Shown: piece after piece, positions 10,364 through 20,776 of the stretch
Layout of the letters: every line of letters begins with the position of its first letter
Numbering within the stretch: position 1 is the first letter of the stretch
DNA from: Macrocybe gigantea
Taxonomy: Eukaryota; Basidiomycota; Agaricomycetes; Agaricales; Callistosporiaceae
Assembly: GCA_011319805.1 (NCBI GenBank)
Contig: SJRY01000138.1
Location: 248,001-312,000 of the forward strand
DNA length: 64,000 bases
Direction: 5' to 3'
Position numbers and translations under genes: made by a program
The notes under the pieces: generated by a model
Told to the model about the DNA's origin: nothing
The model's input: the letters and a program-made list of their open reading frames with translations, nothing else
Databases searched by the model: none

Positions 10364-12620
10364 TTAATGGCCGTTCGCCGCCGTGGTCTTGTTCTTCATA
10401 GAGAGGTACTCGGCGCCTGCTTTGAAGAAAGGTCTGAAGATGGCCTCGGGATCATGGAAGTCGTTATGCACGATGTTGACGAGAAGAGACGTATCCATGA
10501 TTTCGGTGATGAGTTTCCTGGATGGGGAGTCTGGGTCGTACATCTTGGCCCATTGGTATCCCAGTTCGTATGCCTCATCCTGCGAACCAGGCGGCAATCA
10601 GCTCGACTGATATTAGCATCACCGCGAGCCGGACAAACCTTCCAAGCCATGAAGCTGACGGCTTCAACGATCGTCGGCTGGATGATCTCTTTGCCGGGGA
10701 ACACGCCCCATGTGACAGCGTTGGGCCCGTCGGAGTGCGTGTTGGTCCGCAAGTCGCCACGGCTGTTGATAACATAATAAGTGATATTGCTGTCCCTCTC
10801 TATATGGGCCAAAAGCAAGGAAAGAAGGGTCGGGTTGACGAAGAACTCGAGGTACGCCTAGATAAGAGCGTCAGCTTCCAGTGGGTGCATCGACGTTGTG
10901 GGCCAGACCTTCTGGTAGATGTAACCGTTGCTGGGGCCCCAGCCGAATATCTTGTCGTCACTGCGCGCGCCGTTCACGGCCGGTTGGGAATTGATCGTGA
11001 GGAACCCCATTTCATTCATCTGGGCGAGCTGCTGAGCGATGACGGACGTCTCGGTCGACGCCGCCTGATCGGACCAAGGAAGGGCCATGAGTTGTCCGGA
11101 ACAGAATCGAGCGAATAAGGAGGACACATCGGCAAAAGATGTCGGTTCCCCCACAACTTGAGTGCGTCTTCTTTCTGTAGTATTGTCGGGTCAGTTCGTT
11201 CTTTTCCTTTTGCATGGAATAGAATAAACTCGATAGGCGTACAGTCTGCTTGATCCAAACGCCGTATCCGTCAAGCTCTCCGTAGGCCGGACTGCGAGAA
11301 TCACCGAAACGTCCATTGGGATATTCATCCCAATTCTCGGTACGCGACAGGTAAGACTTCGTGCGATTTGCCCAGAAGATTGGCCGAATGGTTTCTTGCC
11401 GTCTGCTTGGAGTAAGAGACTGACGGGGCACGGAAGTCAGTGTCGGCGAAGTACGCCGGAGCAAAAAAAAAAAAAAAAGTTTGAGCAGGCTTGCCTGTCT
11501 CCATGGCAGAGGCTTGATTGTCTCCACCCTCGGCACCAATTTCAACTCTTCCAGCAACATTTTGGTGCCCTTCTCAAGGTTCATGGTATAGAAGTGCAGG
11601 CCACGAATTCCAAGTTCTTTATCGTCAAGTATGCGACGACACATGTCAGCGACCAACTTGGTACCGATTTCCCGTACAAGCTCGTCGTTGTTCTTGTGCG
11701 GTTCGAGAGCATCCATAAAGGACTTGGGGATAATAGTCTTGGCGAGGCTTGTTGCGCGCATGAAACCATTCCATGTCTGAATGGGGGCGATCCCAGGAAC
11801 GACGGGGACGGTGATTCCGGATGCGCGGACGGCCTTTATCCAGGAAATAAATATCTCAACGTCATAGAACATCTGGGTGAAGATGAAGTTGGCGCCTGCA
11901 TCGACTTTGTCTTTGAGGTATTTCATTTCCATTTCGCATTCGTCAGGGGGCAAGAGCATGTGCTGAGGGAACCCGGGAATAGCGATGTCGAAGTAGTCGC
12001 CGTATTCTTTTCGTATATGATCGATGAGATCAATTCCGTGAACAAAGCCGCCTTCAACAGCCTCCCATTCCTCCTTGCCCATGGGCGGGTCACCACGAAG
12101 GGCGAGGACATTCCTGCAACCATGTTGTTTTGCCTCCTGCCGATTTCAAACCAAGAAAGGAAAGAAAAAAAAATGAGACGTAAAGGTACGTAAAGAAACA
12201 GACGCCTGTCACGCACGCGGAGGGCAATGTCGACTTTCTCCTTTGGCATGTTGGTACACGTTAGGTGCATGCAAGTCTCCATCCCAATTAGACTCTGACA
12301 TGTTTTGACCATTTCTGATGTGAGTTCGGAGGTCCGACCACCGGCATTCCTGTCCGACCGAAATGGAAGGGATGAGCATTAACAATGGGAGAGTGGTCGC
12401 GCTCACCATGTAATGTCTATGAATTCGGGGCCAAGAGCCCTCATGCGTTCTATACGGTCCAAAAGATTTTGAAGTCCCTACAGACGGGTGAGCTAGGGTT
12501 TTGAAACAACACCTGAGCGGTTGGGTCACTAACCTGAGCCGTTCTTGGGGGAAAGTATTCGAACGACCACCAGACTTTGTTCTCCTTTGCCGACTTGTCG
12601 ATTTTTTGACTGATTTTCAT
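10364..12620 (-). CDS. MET13: Methylenetetrahydrofolate reductase
   Basis: Eight exons (12534-12620, 12407-12477, 12217-12349, 11495-12136, 11243-11419, 10909-11174, 10639-10857, 10364-10579), about 603 residues. The N-terminal catalytic barrel is clear: WWSFEYFPPRT, PEFIDITW, CRNVLALRGDPP, FIFTQMFYD and ELGIRGLHFYTMN. The C-terminal regulatory region contains GFLTINSQPAVNG and NAVTWGVFPGKEIIQPT. The enzyme reduces 5,10-methylene-THF to 5-methyl-THF for methionine synthesis. Two oddities. The intron 11420-11494 begins with GCAAGC (GC-AG) and is stop-free. A one-base deficit in the G run at 11148-11152 breaks the frame between KLWG and EPTSF, both conserved neighbours, so the copy as sequenced would be truncated. 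I read this as a probable sequencing indel because every other exon is intact. Confidence 0.93.
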
Positions 12621-12785
12621 GGTGAACGCAGTGCAATTGTGTCAAGAAGGACGAGGGAAAAAAGTTGGATGAAGAAATTGAGGGTGCGATAAAAAGGATC
12701 GAACGATCTGATCATATTCCATATTTGGGTGACTAGAGTACATGCATGATCCAACAAAGGTTAGGCTAATTTTGAGGCTTGTAAT

Positions 12786-13227
12786 TTATGTGTCGTTAAT
12801 GAGCAGCACGATACATGTGGCAAATATCATGCCGACTACAACCGTCATAATTCCAAGATGCGGTCTGTCCGTTCGCCGTCAGCTCTAGCACGTGAAGGAC
12901 AGAGAAAAAAAAACATATATACTTGGTCGCAACGAGGAACGCCCTCACTTTCCTCAGGTCTTGATACCCGCTGTAGTACTCCCATGCGCCTGCGGCGACC
13001 ACCATCAACGACGCTACCAGCAGCACACTGGCAAGAGGTACGCCAGACTTCAACCCAACCTCGACCCCTATCTGCGGAACTAGGCGGGCGTGCAGGAGGA
13101 GAGAAGAGGAAAGCAGCGACAACAAGAGAGCCAACTTGATATGGGAAAGAATGTTCCGCTCTAACATGCAATAGTCTCTCGCTGTGCTGCCAGTATTATC
13201 GACCAGATGCAGCCTTAGGGCGGACAT
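12786..13227 (-). CDS. DUF202 family small membrane protein
   Basis: Two exons, 12923-13227 and 12786-12864, with a phase-2 intron whose best acceptor is GGACAG, giving 127 residues. It begins MSALRLHLVDNTGSTARD; an in-frame Met 13 codons upstream is possible. The motif ARDYCMLERNILSHIKLALL is the DUF202 signature, followed by three predicted membrane segments (LALLLSLLSSSLLL, LASVLLVASLMVVAAGAWEY and MTVVVGMIFATCIVLL). The other acceptor, TAG 15 bases earlier, would destroy the third helix, which supports the model chosen. DUF202 proteins are membrane proteins of largely unknown function in fungi. The gene is divergent from the gene at 13391, with 163 bp between starts. Confidence 0.87.
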
Positions 13228-13390
13228 GATGTGATACCTGGTCACGAACAAGATAGCGCGAATCACGTGATGTTCCGCGTCGGGCTTGTTTGCGCTTTAT
13301 TTGTCCAAAGTTGGATTTCAAGATACGACCACTTGCACGTTTCCGAAACGAAAAGGACGACACGCACGAACACCGCTTACGACTTTCGAC

Positions 13391-15350
13391 ATGGGATTCT
13401 TCAAACGCCTATTCTCTTTCAGGAGCAAAAAAACTAAGAAACGTCCACAAATTGTCCACAACGTGGTCGCTGTTGAAAATGCTGTCCACGATGATGAACA
13501 CGAGGCCGCCGTTGGTCGCCTGCTGCGATCATCTTCCACCCGTTTTGCCGTCGTTCACGAGGTCGACTATTCCACGTTGCCCCCTCTTCGTATGTCTCTA
13601 TTTCATTATTCATCTCCCCGCCATGACCCCGATTATCTTCAGCGCACCCTATCAATGATGTTGCGCAATCGCCGGCAAAGTCGACTCCAAACCTCCCTTT
13701 GACGAATTTGACCCGCCGGGGTACGTACACCGTCACCGTACACCGTCGCAGGCAGCTTTCCACAACGGAATTCCCCAACGCCAATCGCGACCTTAATGAC
13801 GACATGTTTATGACTTCTGATGCACGCTCTCATGACTCCAATGACACTAAAGATCGTCACCTTCATGGACTTCGCTCGGATCCCTCTGTTGCCAGCCTTC
13901 TCGAAATGTATGATGAACATGGACACATCTCCCCGCAGGCGTTCTCCAACAGTCCTCCCTCTTCCCCAAAGGAAGGACGCGCGCAGACGCGCCGCAGCGG
14001 TTCTACTTTGAGGCAACTTCTCGGTGTTCCAAGGAATTCTGAGTCTCCCCATGATGATACCAGTTCAAGTGAGGGTGACATATCCTGGGCCGAACGATTC
14101 CTCGGGTGAGTCAAACTCGTCACCCTTGCGGCGACATAGTGCTTATTCTTGACCATAGGGAGACCAGCAGCATCTCTTCTGCATCATCCATCAGCCTCGG
14201 TATGCCGCTTACACCCAACGGTCGCGTCTCCCGTGATCTTCTTCCTCGAGATACCCCACTAGATGTCACGGCCGTCTCATCTGACCTTTCGATGAACACG
14301 TCAGATAATCCGGCCATTTCCTCTATGGAGGTGGAACTCAGTGTCAATGAATCGCAGACTCATGTCAACTACTCCCTTGACGATAACCGCCCTTACATCG
14401 CCATTGATCCAACTACTCCTCAACGAGCGTCTCAAGTATTCGGGTTCCTGAAAGAAAAGCGACTTTCTCATACAGCCATTTCGGAGGAAAAACTGCTTCC
14501 TGAATTACCTAGCGCTTTCAGTTTCACTTCTGATGAGATTTCTCAATACCAAGATCTCGTTTCTCACTTTTCTTCCGACAACTCATTCGATTCGACTGCC
14601 GAAAGATACGATGCTCCGATGCCCTTTCATGTCCATTCCGACCACCCGGCGGGTTTCCACGCTCCTCCACGAGCGACTCCAGCGGTGACAAATCAACATC
14701 TGGACAGGCAACCTGTTGGATCGCAACGCAATCAAGTCGAAGTTATCATGACTGGACCCACCAAGGTTATCGTAACTGCTCCAACTCCTTCGAGCAATCG
14801 TGATCTCACTAGTCGCATTCCTCGAGGCCCGAGGTCCGTTTCACGTAGAAGTTCCTCTTCTTCGACGAATTCGAGGCAGAGACGTTCAACTGCTTTGAAT
14901 GAACGGTCTAACTCCTATCTCAGTTCCAATCCAATCGATCCTTTTACCCCCATAGTCACTCGACGAAAGTCTCATCGTCGTTCGGCTTCACAGAGTTCTG
15001 CAGCATCTTGCAACGTGACCAGGAACGTATCAAAACCCAAACCAAGCGAAGTCCGAACCATCCTAGGAACATTGGACAAGGAAAACGGGGCGGGCCTTTG
15101 GGTTGCCTCGGACCTCCCATCTACCCCCGTCCGCTTCGCTCTCTCTTCATCCATGACCGGACGGCCATGGATTCGCCCAACAGTGACGCCTCAAGTTTTC
15201 CAAGCACCTGCCGGAGTCGCGACGCCTTCTCCTGTCTCTTCGTCAGAGATGTCACCCGTTGGCAGAAGTTTGATGTTCAACCTACGACAGCAGCGGATGA
15301 TGGCAAGGGAATTGGAGCGGGAGAGATCACGAAGCGTAAGAGCTGTGTAG
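13391..15350 (+). CDS. Unknown Ser-rich basidiomycete protein
   Basis: Exons 13391-13589, 13643-14105 and 14159-15350 give 617 residues with clean GT-AG introns of about 53 nt. The N-terminus is short and basic (MGFFKRLFSFRSKKTKKR), which could bind acidic membranes or nucleic acid. The rest is low-complexity and rich in Ser, Thr, Pro and Arg, with many SP/TP sites. More ordered stretches are SVASLLEMYDEHGHISPQAF, SGSTLRQLLGVPRN and the C-terminal LGTLDKENGAGLWVASDLP. The last of these contains a Lys-Glu-Asn (KEN) box, an APC/C degron when exposed, so cell-cycle regulated turnover is a testable guess. I do not recognise the family. Confidence 0.72.
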
Positions 15351-15590
15351 CGCCGCAAAGCGATGGCTCTGGTTTTGAAAATTCCCCCTTTTTCGCTTTC
15401 CATAGAGTTGTTGCAAGTTATGATAAAGCTATATATTGTATGAAGAACTCGAAGCTGCAAATGTATATACATTATGTATTGTATGTAAGATTTGTCTGCC
15501 ACACAGACCACCAGGACGCGTATTTTGCCTGACGCGTGACTTTGATTGGCAGTACTTCCGCCTTGCCTTCCAACGCGGCGCGCTGTACGG

Positions 15591-17651
15591 ATGTCGTCTC
15601 AGGCCATAAAGGATTATTTGACGAAGCAAATCTTCATTGAGAAGAATATCGTATGTGTGGCTCTGATCTGTGCATTTAAACCCACCAGCATCATCATTCT
15701 AGGTCACTTATCGTTCTCTCAGCCGAGAGCAAGAGATTCATGTCAATGTTGCGAAGAAGTGAGTGGCATTATTGTCCCAGAACGCGACGGAGGAGCATAA
15801 CAATCCCGTCACACGACTTAGCGAACTTGCAGCATATCACAAAGTCGCGCCCTTCGAATCTCAAATCGCGTTCGCCACATACCTCGTGAGCGGAGAATTG
15901 CTTCCCCAGACGCAGGACAGAACGAGCTACGACGAAGATGGTGCGGAAGCGATGGACGTTGATGAGGACATCAGTGGCGGGGATGCCGAGGATGCGGAGT
16001 GGGGAGATGAAGGGGAGAGTGTTCCGCAGACGACAATCATGCTTGTCAACGAAACGGAGCTCGAAGGTATGTGCGAACAATCCGTGTCACCGACTCGGCT
16101 CAATGTCGCGCGCATTCCCGTTTTCTCCGGTTAGAGGCCAAGGCAAAATTTGCACGGATAGACGATATCCACGTCTACAGCCTGTCTCCCTCACGGATAC
16201 ATGTGCGCATCACTTCGTGCTGGCTCACCGTCGTTCGCACCCCGTTCTCAAACTGCATTCCTTTATAAAATCCAGGACGCAGGCTTATTATGCGCGCCAA
16301 CTGACATCGTGCGCTCGATAGATGAGAAACGAGGGCCAGAATTCGCCGCCATGATGGGCAAGGTTGTCGGGTCACACGTTCGGGTATGTATGCCCATACA
16401 GTCACGTCAGTCTTTTCGAAATTGCCACTGACAAACTTCATCAGCTTAAGAAGAAAGGAGACCGTCAACCTATTGCGGGTCCCTCGAGAACCAAGTCTAA
16501 CAATCTGGCCTTTCGCGCCGCCGATAAACCTCTCCGCGCGAAGGATACGTCGGACGAACCAGCTGCACCAAAAGAGAAAAAGACGAAAGTAGAAAAACCA
16601 CCGGAAAGGCCAAAGCTGACGGGCAAACTGGACTTTTCAAAGGCCAAGCCGAAAGAAGCAAGGCAGACAGAATCAAAAGAATTGAAAAAACCAAAAGCAG
16701 AGGAGGTCAAGACCTCAAATGTGGAATCGCCCGAGAAAAAGAAGGATGAGCCCAAGGTGCGCCTTCCCATTAACTATTAAATATTATGAGATTATCCTGA
16801 GTCCAACATTGCACTGTTTTTCCAGAGAGGAATGAAGCGAAAATCCGCACTGACCCTGTCCGAGGAGGATGAAGATGATCCGCCTGCAAATAAAGCTGGA
16901 GGATCTGCAAAGGCCGTTGAAAGTTCCCTCCGGATAAAAAATCGCACGGTTTTGTCAGATGAGGAGGAGGACGGACCCGCATCACGGATCAGAAGAAAGG
17001 CTCGAAACTCCAAACCGCGAGCTCTCGGCTCGGACGATGAGAAGGCAGCCGAAGCTCTAATGGACGTTGACGATGGTAAGATTGTAATTGGATTATATGC
17101 GATCAGGACACACTTATGCTTCGCGTCAGATCAAGTCGAGCGAGTGCCGCGCGGCATGCCTCACCCTCCGGCTACGGACGAAGAGGACGCGGCGACAGAC
17201 CACGATGTAGCAATGAGTGATGCCTCCGAAAAAGAGGAAAAACCCAAACCTAAGAAGCGCGCCCCGAAAAAAGTTGCGCCTGTTGGGCGCAACGGCCTGA
17301 AGAAGAAGCGCGTAATGAAAACGCGCACAGCACTGGACGACAAGGGCTATATGAGTGAGTTTATAGACGTCATTTTAACAGAACGGCTTCGCTGATTATT
17401 GTCGACGCTGTATAGTCACGGAAGATTATTCCTCTTATGAGTCCGTAGACGAAGAGGCACCGGTTATTGCTAAGACGAAGGAGAAACGGAAACAGTCAGC
17501 CGATACGAAGGATAACGATCAGAATTCGATAGCCGAATCCAAGGCAGCAGCAAAGGCTAAAGGAACGGCGGCAAGCAAAGGGAAATCGGTGAATAATAAC
17601 AAGGGAAAACAGAAGAGCTTGACGACATTCTTCACGGCAAGGGGTACATGA
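15591..17651 (+). CDS. cdc27: DNA polymerase delta subunit 3 (POLD3/Cdc27)
   Basis: Nine exons (15591-15650, 15703-15758, 15822-16066, 16135-16202, 16276-16383, 16445-16756, 16826-17075, 17130-17354, 17416-17651) give 519 residues. The N-terminal part (VTYRSLSREQEIHVNVAKNE, IDDIHVYSLSPSRIHDAGLL) matches the winged-helix region of POLD3/Cdc27 that binds the second polymerase delta subunit. A long charged Lys/Glu linker follows. The protein ends in a textbook PCNA-interaction box, QKSLTTFF followed by TARGT. The order of N-terminal domain, acidic/basic linker and C-terminal PIP box is diagnostic. Introns 15759-15821 and 17076-17129 are in frame and stop-free but fit intron rules and family spacing. 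The KDYSSYES-like linker is Ser-rich and may be phosphorylated. Confidence 0.9.
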
Positions 17652-18621
17652 CTCTGATTAGTTATCGCTGTCGACAAGTACGCAGGTGACCTCGATTTCA
17701 ATGTTCAGCATATGCCGTCCAAATTCCGTGATTGTTTAATGGTTCAGGACTGGTTTGTTAAGCTTTTTGACATGATTATCAGCCGTTGCATCTTTAATGA
17801 TTGCTAGTGGAGCTTGCTCTGACCCCAGGTCTTTTCTGAACAGGAAGCCAGCGCCAGCGCCTGCTGGTCTTACGAAAGCGCTTCTTCCAGATGAGTTTGT
17901 CCCGACGACGGTCTTCAAACGGCAACGTCGCTCACACGGACATCACACACATCTAGTAGATCTGTGCCGCCGCATCCATTTTACATGCAGCAAGGCAACA
18001 TGGGTACATGCACAGCTGCCAGCGATTCGCCTCCCGGGTGAACATTGATTGAGCTGGAGCCTATCCAGTTGTGACCTAGGCAACGATCTTTTCGTATCCA
18101 TTTCTTTGGGTGCGGATTCTGACTGATTACGAGGAGAATGCTATCAAATAGAACTTGTCGACGCCCTGAAACGTCTATGAGAAATGAAACATTTCTCATA
18201 CTTAGGCAGCATAACAGATAATCTGAAATTGAACCACATACAGCAGGTGGCAGCTTACTGGCCAAATTTCATCTAGACACTTGGGCGGTTAAAGCTAAAT
18301 CTCGTTGTGCTCTTTTGAAAAGGTTTCTGGTTTTATTTCGACCTCCAACCAGCAACCAGATGGTTTTCAGGAATAGTCAAAATAAAATAAAGTTGGCACG
18401 TGACAGAATTCGAACACGTGGTGCCCCACATACGTGAGAGTGTATACTAGTGCCCCCACCATAAGAAAGACAGTGATCGATATTTTTAAGCAAGCTGGCC
18501 TCCGCACCGTTCACCTCGTGCGAATCTGGCTCGGCTCCTTTCTTCTTTCCTTCCACCAGCCAGGCCTCCTTCGTCACGTCTACAAGAACAGGTTGATTTA
18601 CCCGAAGACGACGCCTTTGAA
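17652..18621. other. Gene-free stretch with a tRNA-like relic
   Basis: Nearly 1 kb without a credible coding frame. The only structured element is at about 18396-18470 on the minus strand. There GTGTTCGAATTC resembles a pol III B box and CTCTCAC resembles an anticodon loop, but the arms do not pair well and no acceptor stem matches. It may be a decayed tRNA or SINE fragment. Confidence 0.3.
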
Positions 18622-20564
18622 ATGGTGCAGACGTATGGCGTCCTGCCTCCAACCGCCGGGGACCCCGGTCCGAGCACCAGTTCGGAAGGGGAGCAGACGG
18701 CGCTTCTGGGTGGCGATAGGGATACATTCCTTAAACGCGATGCTAAGTTAGATGGCCATGCGACCATCGTTAGCTGCATCAGCAACCTTTCTAACACTAT
18801 CATTGGGAGCGGTTGGTATTGTGATCTCCGCTTTTGCCTCGTATTTAGTCGATTCTGACCGTATGTCTGGCAGGAATGCTTACTTTTCCTATGGTAATGA
18901 GTTGCTCCGTATCAAGCTGCGCAAGTGTACTAATCCTCTCATCTTTCTGTGCCCAGGCTTTAGCCTCAGCAGGAATTATACCCGGAATATTGACATGCAT
19001 CTTTTCTGGTGTCATTGGAGGATTCGGACTTTACCTGCTGTCGCTATGTGCAACTTATACCCCCCATAGACGATCTTCGTTCTTTGCCGTCGCTCGCCTT
19101 ACATTTCCCAAGGCCGCTGTCTTCTTTGACCTTGCCATTGCCATCAAGTGCTTCGGGGTGTCAGTGAGGTGAGAGTCATTCTGAAAACATCCTCTCAACA
19201 GGACTGAATTAATACTTCTAGCTATCTGATAATCGTCAAAGGTCTTATGCCCAACGTCGTGGCCTCCATTTACCACGTCCTCACGTCCCCAAATACGAAT
19301 CCGCCACCTTGGTCATTGAATGGCAGCAATTGGCTTACGCTTTTTATGATCATGCTGGTTCCGTTGGCATTCTTTAGGAAATTAGACAGCCTCAGGCATA
19401 CAAGCTATATTGCATTGTTCTCAGTTGGTATGTCGCACCTCATCCTTCCTTCTTGACGTGTTATGATAACGCCGGATATTTTACTAGCATATCTTGTTGT
19501 CATCGTCATTAGATGCTACTTTTGGCCTCTTGACAATATGCCTTCACAGGGTGAAATTCACTGGGTCCATCTCACACCCCAATTCATCACTACTTTCCCA
19601 GTGCAAGTTTTCGCCTACACTTGTGCCCAGAACGTAGGGTGTTTTAACTTATTTTCGTGTATCCTCACTGATATACCTGCTGGATAAGCTTTTTCCTCTT
19701 TACAACGAGGTCAAGAGCAACACTCAGTCACGAATGAATGTTATCATCGGAGGTTCCATTGGATTCGCAATATTGACCTATGAAATCATCGCCATTTTTG
19801 GCTATCTTACATTCGGTTCTAATGTGAATGGATTCCGTACAACTGGGACATCTAGAGGCTAATGCTGTTGTAGGTGGGACCCAATATCATAGCGATGTAC
19901 CCGTCCACGTCGCTGTTCATTGCCACAGGACAGCTTGCGATTGTACTACTAGTACTGTTCTCGTACCCGCTTCAGGTTCACCCTTGTCGGAATAGTCTGG
20001 ACAAGGTTTTCCATCCCCATCGTCTGGACGAGGCGGCCAAACCGAGAGCGACGGATGAAGGTGAAGAAGAAGATGTGCGACAGGAAGGTCATATTCATGC
20101 CGACATGACGCCCATCAAGCACACGCTTTTAACCTCGTTGATTATCGCCGCCGGATTTATAACTGCCTACAACGTGGATGACCTACGTCTCGGTAACTCG
20201 ATATGCTTTAGACAGAAGACAGGAATGCTAATTTTGGATGTTCTGTGCAGTCTTATCCTTTGTCGGGTCTACTGGATCTACGACAATCTCGTTTATCCTT
20301 CCCGGTATATTCTATTGGAAGGTAATGCTATTGTGTACGTTAAGGGTGATCCGGAACTGACATCGCGTGGTCAAGTTGACTAGAGACGATCCCGAAAGAA
20401 GAGCACTGAATAGGGCAGCGATGGGGCTGGCCATATATGGAGCGTTCATATTTGTCTTTTGGTAGGTGGCCCTGTATACCATCTGGGAGAGATCGTTGCT
20501 GACGTGGATGCACAGCCTAGGGTTTAATATCTATCAAGTTCTGCATCCAAGCGTGGAGGTTTGA
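18622..20564 (+). CDS. AVT-type vacuolar amino acid transporter
   Basis: Ten exons (18622-18811, 18874-18893, 18957-19168, 19222-19427, 19488-19633, 19689-19823, 19874-20192, 20251-20321, 20376-20461, 20516-20564) give 477 residues. After a hydrophilic N-terminus comes SNLSNTIIGSGMLTFPMALA, the first-helix signature of the AAAP/SLC38 family. Later helices include FITTFPVQVFAYTCAQN and VGPNIIAMYPSTSLFIATGQ. The final helices are split over short exons, ending YQVLHPSVEV. Exon 2 is only 20 nt. The closest functional group is fungal AVT exporters/importers of the vacuolar membrane; the exact paralogue (AVT5/6/7) cannot be fixed by eye. The last acceptor is the AAG at 20375, since the later TAG at 20382 would introduce a stop. 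Confidence 0.88.
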
Positions 20565-20776
20565 GGAGTTAACGTGTAAAATAGTTGCCGTAGTTTAGGG
20601 TGGCCTTGTAAATTACCCACGATCCATTTCTTCTCTTCAGATTTCCTCCATCTTTCTGTACGACCATACTTTCACTCCAACATGCCTTCCGCTATCGCCC
20701 AGTAGCCGTTCCCAGCGCATCCAGTACTTGTTCAACTACTGTTTTGACATCCATAGCTCCAGTTCGAGCTCCTGCA

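Noticed and set aside
10858..10860. In-frame TAG in MTHFR between ALI and AYLEFF
   Set aside because: It lies inside a normal 51-nt intron (10858-10908); splicing gives YIYQK followed by AYLEFFVNP, the family sequence.
11462..11478. Poly-A/T run near 11,470 as a retrotransposon tail
   Set aside because: It is the pyrimidine tract of an MTHFR intron; no target-site duplication or element body is present.
12864..12890. CTAG acceptor in the DUF202 gene giving an ADGERTDRILEL end
   Set aside because: It would lose the third transmembrane helix. The acceptor GGACAG restores PHLGIMTVVVGMIFATCIVL, typical of DUF202.
20383..20400. TAG acceptor at 20380-20382 for the AVT-like exon 9
   Set aside because: It produces an early stop; the AAG seven bases upstream keeps LTRDDPERRALNRAA.
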